This document shows, one piece after another, positions 38,888-43,775 of a stretch of DNA of 43,775 bases. The stretch is from Actinomycetota bacterium (GTDB lineage Bacteria > Actinomycetota > Thermoleophilia > UBA2241): positions 1 to 43,775 of the forward strand of contig PMKK01000029.1 of NCBI GenBank assembly GCA_003157715.1, written 5' to 3'. The position numbers were made by a program, and so were the translations under genes. Each line of letters starts with the position of its first letter. Within the stretch, counting starts at the first letter, position 1. Under the pieces are notes generated by a model. That model worked only from the letters and a program-made list of their open reading frames with translations. It was not told where the DNA came from and ran no database searches.

Positions 38888-39871
38888 TCAGCGAGTGTCA
38901 CGGCGGCCGGCTGCCCGCGGGCGGCTATCGGGCGGCGCCCCTGTCGATGCTCGCGCGACGACCAGGCGCAGCGCCGGTCGCGCTCCGGCGAGGATGGTCC
39001 CGCCGCCGGTCTCGACGTCGACCCACCCGCGCCAGACGCCCGAGGCGCGCAGCCGCGGGGCCGCCACGAAGCCGTAGGAGGCGCCCGCCGCGAGTCGAAG
39101 CGGCGCGTGCGTCCCGAGAGCCATGGACTGTCCCGCCGGCCCCTGGAGACGCAGGATCACCGCCTGCCAGCTTCGCCTCTTCACGCTCGTGTTGGTGAGC
39201 GTGAATTTTATGCGCACACGGGCGCCGGCGACGACATGCGCCGGCGCGAGCATGACCGGACGGCGCACGACGAGCGCCGAAGCGCCGCCCCCCGGTTCGA
39301 CGAGCCTGAGGCCATCGGCCGCCGCATCGACTGCCGCCGACGAGAACGTGGCGTGCCACCGTGTGTCGCCGGGGTCGGCGCCGAGGTCGACCATGTAGGC
39401 CGTGACGTTGGCGATCCAGGCTTGCGTGCCCTGGGGGCAGTAGATCGGGGCGATGGCGCTGACGGCGTAGCGGCCGGCGCCGTAGTAGAGCGGCCCTCGC
39501 AGTCCCGCGGCGACCGTGGCGATCGCCTGGTCCCAGCCCGCGAAGGCGCTGCCCGCCCGGGTCGCGGCGAAGAACCAGTTGAAAGCGTTGTGGTCGGCGG
39601 TCCGCGATCCGGAAGAGAAGAGGTAGCGGCCAAAGCTCGACTCGGCCCCGCTGATGGCGACCAGGAAAGCCGGGTCGATGCCGTTTTGCCGGCCGGCGCT
39701 GAAGAAGGCTTCGCCCTCGCCGAACAACGGCGAGCCGTGAGCGAGCAGGAAGGCGTCGATCTGTTGCGGGCCGACCGTGGCATGCGCGACGGGAGCGGCG
39801 ACACACAACGAGGTCACGGCCAGGGCCACGCCCAGCAGGGCTCTGCGCCAGCATGGTCGTCGGCGCGGCAT
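38888..39871 (-). CDS. Secreted glucosaminidase/lysozyme-like protein
   Basis: 327 residues. ATG 39869-39871 after GGGAGGAGT. Basic N-terminus and hydrophobic core (ALLGVALAVTSLCVAAPVAHA) form a signal peptide. Residues 35-160 resemble the GH73/mannosyl-glycoprotein endo-beta-N-acetylglucosaminidase-like lysozyme fold: FLLAHGSPLFGEGEAFF, GIDPAFLVAISGAESSFG (Glu in the catalytic position) and NAFNWFFA. The C-terminal 130 residues are a beta-rich domain. Expected to act on cell wall glycan. First gene of an operon with the regulator at 38045. Confidence 0.75.
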   Translation of the reverse strand: MPRRRPCWRRALLGVALAVTSLCVAAPVAHATVGPQQIDAFLLAHGSPLFGEGEAFFSAGRQNGIDPAFLVAISGAESSFGRYLFSSGSRTADHNAFNWFFAATRAGSAFAGWDQAIATVAAGLRGPLYYGAGRYAVSAIAPIYCPQGTQAWIANVTAYMVDLGADPGDTRWHATFSSAAVDAAADGLRLVEPGGGASALVVRRPVMLAPAHVVAGARVRIKFTLTNTSVKRRSWQAVILRLQGPAGQSMALGTHAPLRLAAGASYGFVAAPRLRASGVWRGWVDVETGGGTILAGARPALRLVVARASTGAPPDSRPRAAGRRDTR

Positions 39872-40320
39872 GCGGACTCCTCCCTTCCGCGTTCAGCGGG
39901 GAGACGTTGTTGCGCCGCTTCAGGCTAGGGAACCAAGGTGAGCGGACGATGAGGGTGGCGTGTGCGCGGCGTCAGCGTCCGGGCATCGGCACTCAGAAGG
40001 CCAACACGTCGCTAGCCACGCCCAAACAGCCGTTCTCCGAGGCAGGCGAGCCGCATGCGGGCCCGGCGCTCATGCCGTAACGGAGCTCTCTTTGAACGCT
40101 CATCGTCCCTTCGCCGCGGCACTTTATCTTCGCCTTCGTGGCCTGCGGGGCCACACGGCATCGGCGGAACGACCCGTCCCGCCGATGTCTGCCGGCTCTC
40201 GGGCCGGCCCGGTCCAGTGGCGGGTCGGCAGGAAAGGAGGGGGGCGACGAGACGTAAAGCGGGCGCAGGTCGAAACGAAGGCGCTGTTCGTCAAAAGAGA
40301 AGAGACCATGGAGGAACCAC
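39872..40320. other. Long gene-free leader region (449 bp)
   Basis: No ORF of confidence. A 36-codon minus ORF (stop 39993, ATG near 40103) has a weak AAGGGA and is doubtful. Toward the phosphoesterase gene there are hairpins CATCGGCGG (40159-40167) with CCGCCGATG (40179-40187), and GCCGGC (about 40191) with GCCGGC about 40203. This could be a structured 5' leader, but no known riboswitch class is recognised. Confidence 0.45.
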
Positions 40321-42159
40321 GTGAATAGGATGTTGCGGAGATCGGCGACGGCAAGCGGTGTGGCGCTGGTCGCGGCCGTCGCTCTGGCCACGCTGCTCGG
40401 TTCGTCGTCGGCCGGCGCGTCAGTCGCCGCGAATGCTTCGGCTCGCGCCGTCGCTTCCGGTCGCACGACCGCCTGCACCAACAGGACCGCGGCTAAGCCG
40501 TGGTCGTTTGCCATCGAAGCCGACACGCAGTGGACCACCCCAGACGACGGCAAGAATCCGAATACCTGCTCGGTGGACATCGCCCGGCAGCTCGACGCGC
40601 AGTTCATCGGCAAGGGCGTCAAGTTCGTCGTCGAGGTCGGCGACCTCGTGGACCAGACCGGCGCCCCCGACGCCGCCAAGGTAGCCCAGGCAGAAGACAC
40701 CCGGGCGGTCTTTGCCCAGGAGCTCTACAAAGCCGGCATCGGCTTCTACCCGCTGGTCGGCAACCACGACGATGGCGCCGTCGCGGCCGCCGAGTTCACC
40801 AAGATCTATCCGCAGACTCAGAACGCCGTGATGAACAACACGCCCGCCAGCGCGTTCGCGGTCACGAACCCCGACGCGCTCACCCAGCCGTTCCCCGTCA
40901 AGTCCGGCGCTTCGTTTACGGTCGGCAAGACCTCCACCAGCCCGGCCGCGCCCAGCGGTTTCGCGGGACTCGACTACGCGGTCGACTACAAGAACGCCCG
41001 CCTGGTGTTCCTCGACCAGTTCACCGCCACCGGCACGGCGCACGAAGCGCTCACCGCTGACGACGTGAGCTGGATGAACGGCCAGCTCTCAGGCCGGCCG
41101 AAGGGCACTCAGGCGTTCGTGTTCGGCCACAAGGGCCTGATCACCCAGAACCACGTCGACACGCTGTTCGGCAGCGACCCCACGGCGCAGCCCGCGCTGC
41201 AGGACAGTTTCGTGAGCGACCTCGCCACAAACCACGTGCACTACTACATCGGCGGCCACGACCACATGTACAACCGGGCCGTCGTCGCCAGTCCCGACGG
41301 GACGTCGAGCGTGCAGGACATCGTCTCCGCCTCCGACGCCTCGAAGTTCTACATCCCGTTCGGCTCGGCGGGCTACTCCCAGCGCTCGGTCGACCCGGTC
41401 ACCAAGGCCGTCTCCACGAGCGGCACGCTGGCGGCCGCCGATCCGACGCAGACCAACGACTACATCTACGACAAGCTGGTGGCCGGCGGGACCACGCGTG
41501 AGACCGAGCTCGCCCAGGAACTCAACCGCGTCGGCTATTTCATCGTCACCGTCGATGGCGCCAACGTGACGGTCGACTATTACTCGGCCGAGGTCGACCC
41601 GACGCTGACGAGCGGTGAATACCTGCTGAGCACCACCCCCAAGATGACCTTCGTCAAGCGCGAGAGCTTCGGCTACGGGCTGAACGGCAAGGAGTTCCTC
41701 GTGCCGCAGGGTCACTCGTACACGAGCGTCGTCGACCACTTCCGCGGTACCACCGCGCGCATTCTGAGCGGCGTCAACGGCAGCGTCGCCACCGACGCCG
41801 CCGGTCGCAAGCTCACCAAGGACGTCGACACCGGCTGGACCGCCGCAAGCGGTGGTCTCAAGAGCAACGCGCTCACCCTCTGGGGGCTCGCCGACGTGGG
41901 CAGTGGTCACACGGATACCTACGCCCTGTCGATGAGCTTCAGCGGACTTGCGCATCAGTACGGACTCGGCAAGCTCGCCGCCAGGAACGCAAGCGGCAAG
42001 TGGGTCAACGCGGTCGATCTGAACGTCGGCGGCGTCAAGCGGTTCATCAATGGCCCCTGGAAGGCCAAGTACGGCCTCGGCACCTACGGTGTCGATTGGC
42101 GCTCCCACACGGTGTGGGCGGTCGTCGACCACGCCGGTCAGTTCGCGGCTCTCCGCTAG
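40321..42159 (+). CDS. Secreted calcineurin-like metallophosphoesterase
   Basis: 612 residues; GTG 40321 after GGAGG (ATG 40330 is an alternative). Signal peptide residues 1-34. Metallophosphoesterase motifs: EADTQW with D68 and Q70 (the usual His replaced by Gln, a common variation in secreted family members), VEVGDLVDQ (D108), GNHDD (N148-H149-D150), FGHKG and GGHDHMYNR. The region after residue 400 is beta-rich and unassigned. Likely removes phosphate from extracellular nucleotides or phospho-esters. It is followed by a strong terminator-like stem. Confidence 0.85.
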   Translation: MNRMLRRSATASGVALVAAVALATLLGSSSAGASVAANASARAVASGRTTACTNRTAAKPWSFAIEADTQWTTPDDGKNPNTCSVDIARQLDAQFIGKGVKFVVEVGDLVDQTGAPDAAKVAQAEDTRAVFAQELYKAGIGFYPLVGNHDDGAVAAAEFTKIYPQTQNAVMNNTPASAFAVTNPDALTQPFPVKSGASFTVGKTSTSPAAPSGFAGLDYAVDYKNARLVFLDQFTATGTAHEALTADDVSWMNGQLSGRPKGTQAFVFGHKGLITQNHVDTLFGSDPTAQPALQDSFVSDLATNHVHYYIGGHDHMYNRAVVASPDGTSSVQDIVSASDASKFYIPFGSAGYSQRSVDPVTKAVSTSGTLAAADPTQTNDYIYDKLVAGGTTRETELAQELNRVGYFIVTVDGANVTVDYYSAEVDPTLTSGEYLLSTTPKMTFVKRESFGYGLNGKEFLVPQGHSYTSVVDHFRGTTARILSGVNGSVATDAAGRKLTKDVDTGWTAASGGLKSNALTLWGLADVGSGHTDTYALSMSFSGLAHQYGLGKLAARNASGKWVNAVDLNVGGVKRFINGPWKAKYGLGTYGVDWRSHTVWAVVDHAGQFAALR

Positions 42160-42210
42160 CTGCCGCCGCTCAACGGCGCCGGCGCTCGTCCGCGCCGCGC
42201 CGGCGCCCCT

Positions 42211-42239
42211 CGGCCCGCCCCTCGACGAGGGGCGGGCCG
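42211..42239 (+). terminator. Strong hairpin after the metallophosphoesterase
   Basis: CGGCCCGCCCCTCG (42211-42224), one A, and the exact complement (42226-42239). Several further GC-rich inverted repeats lie upstream (around 42178-42207). Confidence 0.7.
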
Positions 42240-42427
42240 CCCCTCAGGGCTCATCGGCCGGGCGGGCCGCTGCGCCTCTCCGCCGTGCGGCGACTCTCGC
42301 CGCCGCCTTTCCGAAACACCGCTCTCACGTCATCCTCACGCTCGCCTCTCGGCACCCTCATCTCCCGCTAAAGCGAGGCTGTCAGACTCGCGCCGCCGGC
42401 AGGGAAACCAACGTCCGAAGGAGAGGT

Positions 42428-43775
42428 ATGAAGATGAATGGATCGCGCAGACGAGGGGTCGCGCTCGTACTTGCGACGGTGACCGCTCTGGCGGCGGCGG
42501 CGGCGATCGTCGCGCTGCAGGCCGCTCCGGCCCAGGCTCAGGGTCGCTGGCTGTCGGGCGACCTGGCAAGCCACACAGTGCTGACGGATGGCAAGAGCAC
42601 CCAGAGCGAGGTTCTCAGCAACGCCATGTCGGCCGTGCCGTTCGGGTTCGGTCTCAACTACTTCGCCAACGCCGAGCCCGGCGGGCAGTCGAAGAACAAC
42701 GGCGACGGTCTTGCCTTCCAGGCTCCTGTCTGGCGCTGGCAGACACTGGCACTCTACTCGTATCCGCTCATTCAGCAGGCTCGCGAGGACTACCCGGGCC
42801 GTCTCTTCGTCCAGGGCCTGCAGTGGGACGCGCCCGCCCATGGTCAGGTCGACGTGGGGATCGTCGGGGGCGCCAACGAGCCGGCCGGCGTCTCTGACTT
42901 CGAGTACCTGTACGACAAGGTCGACCTCGACACGAGTCGGGCGGGCGAGAGCATCCCCGAGGTGCTCGACACGACGCAGCCGAGCCCGTATCCGACCGTC
43001 GTTCCGGCCGAGCCGTTCGTCAAGGACAACACGACCGCGCAGGGCACGCTCGACGGAGCCGGCTGGCTCGAAGACAACTACCCCGACCAGAGCTACGCCT
43101 TCGTCGCGCACCCTTCACGTGACCTCAACTGGACGATCGGCGACTTGCGCGCTTTGCAAGATGCCGCGCCCGACGTCGTCTCCGGGTTCGAGGGCTTCCC
43201 CGGCGACCAGGCGGCCGCGACCCGCGGTGGCTACGGCAACTACTTCGACGCCACGGGCGCCCTGGTCACCGACCCCACGGCCGCCGACTCGACCGAGACC
43301 GACCGCGCCCGCACTTACGGCGGCGCCGACGCCATGGTCGCCAAGGTCGGCGGCGTGTGGGACGCGCTGCTCGGCGAGGGCCGGCCATGGTTCGTCTACG
43401 GCGACAGCGAGTTCCACTGGTGGACGACCCAGTACAAGGACGCCGGCGGCAACGTGGTCGGCGCGTCGTTCGACGACTTCTGGCCGGGCCAGTACGACAA
43501 GACCTGGACCTACGTGCCGACCCCCACCTACGACGGGCTCGTGGCCGCCATCAAGTCGGGCGACTCGTTCATCGTCAACGGTGACCTCATCAACGCGCTC
43601 GACTTCCACGCCACGCTGGGTAAAGCCGTACGCACCATGGGCGGGACCCTGACCGTCAAGAAGGGTCAGAAGATCGTCATCACGATCGCTTTCAAGAGCC
43701 CCGCGACCAACAACAACGGGACTCACGTCAAGGTCAACCACATCGACCTCATCGAGGGCAACGTGACGGGGCGGC
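42428..43775 (+). CDS. Secreted PHP-like phosphoesterase lacking the first His, 3' end outside window
   Basis: ATG 42428 with AAGGAGAGGT. Residues 1-38 are a long signal peptide (ALVLATVTALAAAAAIVALQ, APAQAQ cleavage). The start of the mature chain, WLSGDLASHTVLTDG, aligns with the PHP motif D-L-H-x-H-T-x-x-S/T-D-G, but the first His is Ala (A47); H49 and D53 remain. Further candidates: VAHPSRD, GFEGFPG, GDSEFHWW and SFIVNGDLINALDF. The last is beyond what PHP enzymes usually require. It runs off the window at 43775 with at least 449 codons. It follows a related secreted phosphoesterase gene after a terminator. Confidence 0.72.
   Translation, partial: MKMNGSRRRGVALVLATVTALAAAAAIVALQAAPAQAQGRWLSGDLASHTVLTDGKSTQSEVLSNAMSAVPFGFGLNYFANAEPGGQSKNNGDGLAFQAPVWRWQTLALYSYPLIQQAREDYPGRLFVQGLQWDAPAHGQVDVGIVGGANEPAGVSDFEYLYDKVDLDTSRAGESIPEVLDTTQPSPYPTVVPAEPFVKDNTTAQGTLDGAGWLEDNYPDQSYAFVAHPSRDLNWTIGDLRALQDAAPDVVSGFEGFPGDQAAATRGGYGNYFDATGALVTDPTAADSTETDRARTYGGADAMVAKVGGVWDALLGEGRPWFVYGDSEFHWWTTQYKDAGGNVVGASFDDFWPGQYDKTWTYVPTPTYDGLVAAIKSGDSFIVNGDLINALDFHATLGKAVRTMGGTLTVKKGQKIVITIAFKSPATNNNGTHVKVNHIDLIEGNVTGR

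Noticed and set aside
39993..40103. Possible 36-residue small protein on minus
   Set aside because: Weak ribosome site and no conserved feature; mentioned under the gap only.
1..43775. tRNA, rRNA or known riboswitch
   Set aside because: No cloverleaf with GGTTCGA-type arm, no rRNA and no motif I recognise; a covariance search could still find a weak candidate.

Overview
The window is a GC-rich (about 70% by eye) stretch of bacterial chromosome. The proteins look like those of a deep-branching Actinomycetota, possibly Thermoleophilia or a Coriobacteriia-like lineage; this is inference from gene content, not a marker-gene result. Pointers are strong GGAGG ribosome sites mixed with leaderless genes (TANNNT exactly 6 nt before the start codon), secreted proteins with OmpL47-like and Asp-box repeats, homing-endonuclease-associated repeats in a regulator, and a metabolism rich in rubrerythrins and FAD/NAD(P) oxidoreductases that suggests oxygen-limited but oxygen-exposed life. 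No tRNA, rRNA, CRISPR array, phage block or conjugation genes were seen. One complete insertion sequence (IS982 family, 19559-20554) is present.

Layout. 1-3227 (minus): sbcD followed by sbcC, truncated by the window edge. 3431-6099 (plus): a secreted M28-type peptidase, a strong hairpin terminator and a cupin. 6183-8294 (minus): a small coiled-coil protein, a DUF169 protein and a VIT1/CCC1-like transporter. 8491-11920 (plus): a glutaredoxin-thioredoxin reductase fusion, a two-nuclease DUF2779 protein and a flavodoxin-like protein. 12232-14213 (plus): a promoter, a repeat-bearing leader ORF and an N-acyl-D-amino-acid deacylase whose start overlaps the leader stop. 14258-19248 (mostly minus): aldo/keto reductase, Rieske-FAD oxidoreductase, two NAD(P)-binding reductase-like proteins and, on plus, an SdpI-like membrane protein; a perfect 36-bp palindrome lies in the divergent gap. 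19559-20554: the IS. 20568-23561 (plus): an unknown protein, two tandem rubrerythrins, a cysteine-less peroxiredoxin-like protein and a small dimeric-barrel protein. 23752-27104 (minus): a zinc-type P1B ATPase and its ArsR/CzrA-type repressor with a recognisable promoter-operator. 27315-30476 (plus): MntH (probable CTG start), universal stress protein, signal peptidase I and a HAD phosphatase. 30686-34956 (plus): a secreted glutamic (G1) peptidase and a secreted Asp-box propeller protein with matching C-terminal modules. 35018-36844 (minus): an HhH-like protein, a small helical protein and a GNAT acetyltransferase. 37051-39871: a small unknown protein and a STAS protein (plus), tail to tail with a repeat-containing regulator and a secreted glucosaminidase-like protein (minus). 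40321-43775 (plus): two secreted phosphoesterase-like proteins, the second cut by the window end.

Working together. The middle of the window reads as a metal and oxidant homeostasis zone: Zn/Cd export under a metal sensor, Mn import, iron handling (VIT-like protein, rubrerythrins) and thiol/disulfide reduction. The right third is dominated by exported proteins, with signal peptidase I next to it.

A recurring theme is short tandem duplications whose periods are multiples of three (21, 30 and 48 bp). They sit at gene ends, in linkers, in a leader ORF and between genes. Some keep a frame open, and one contains the sbcD stop codon.
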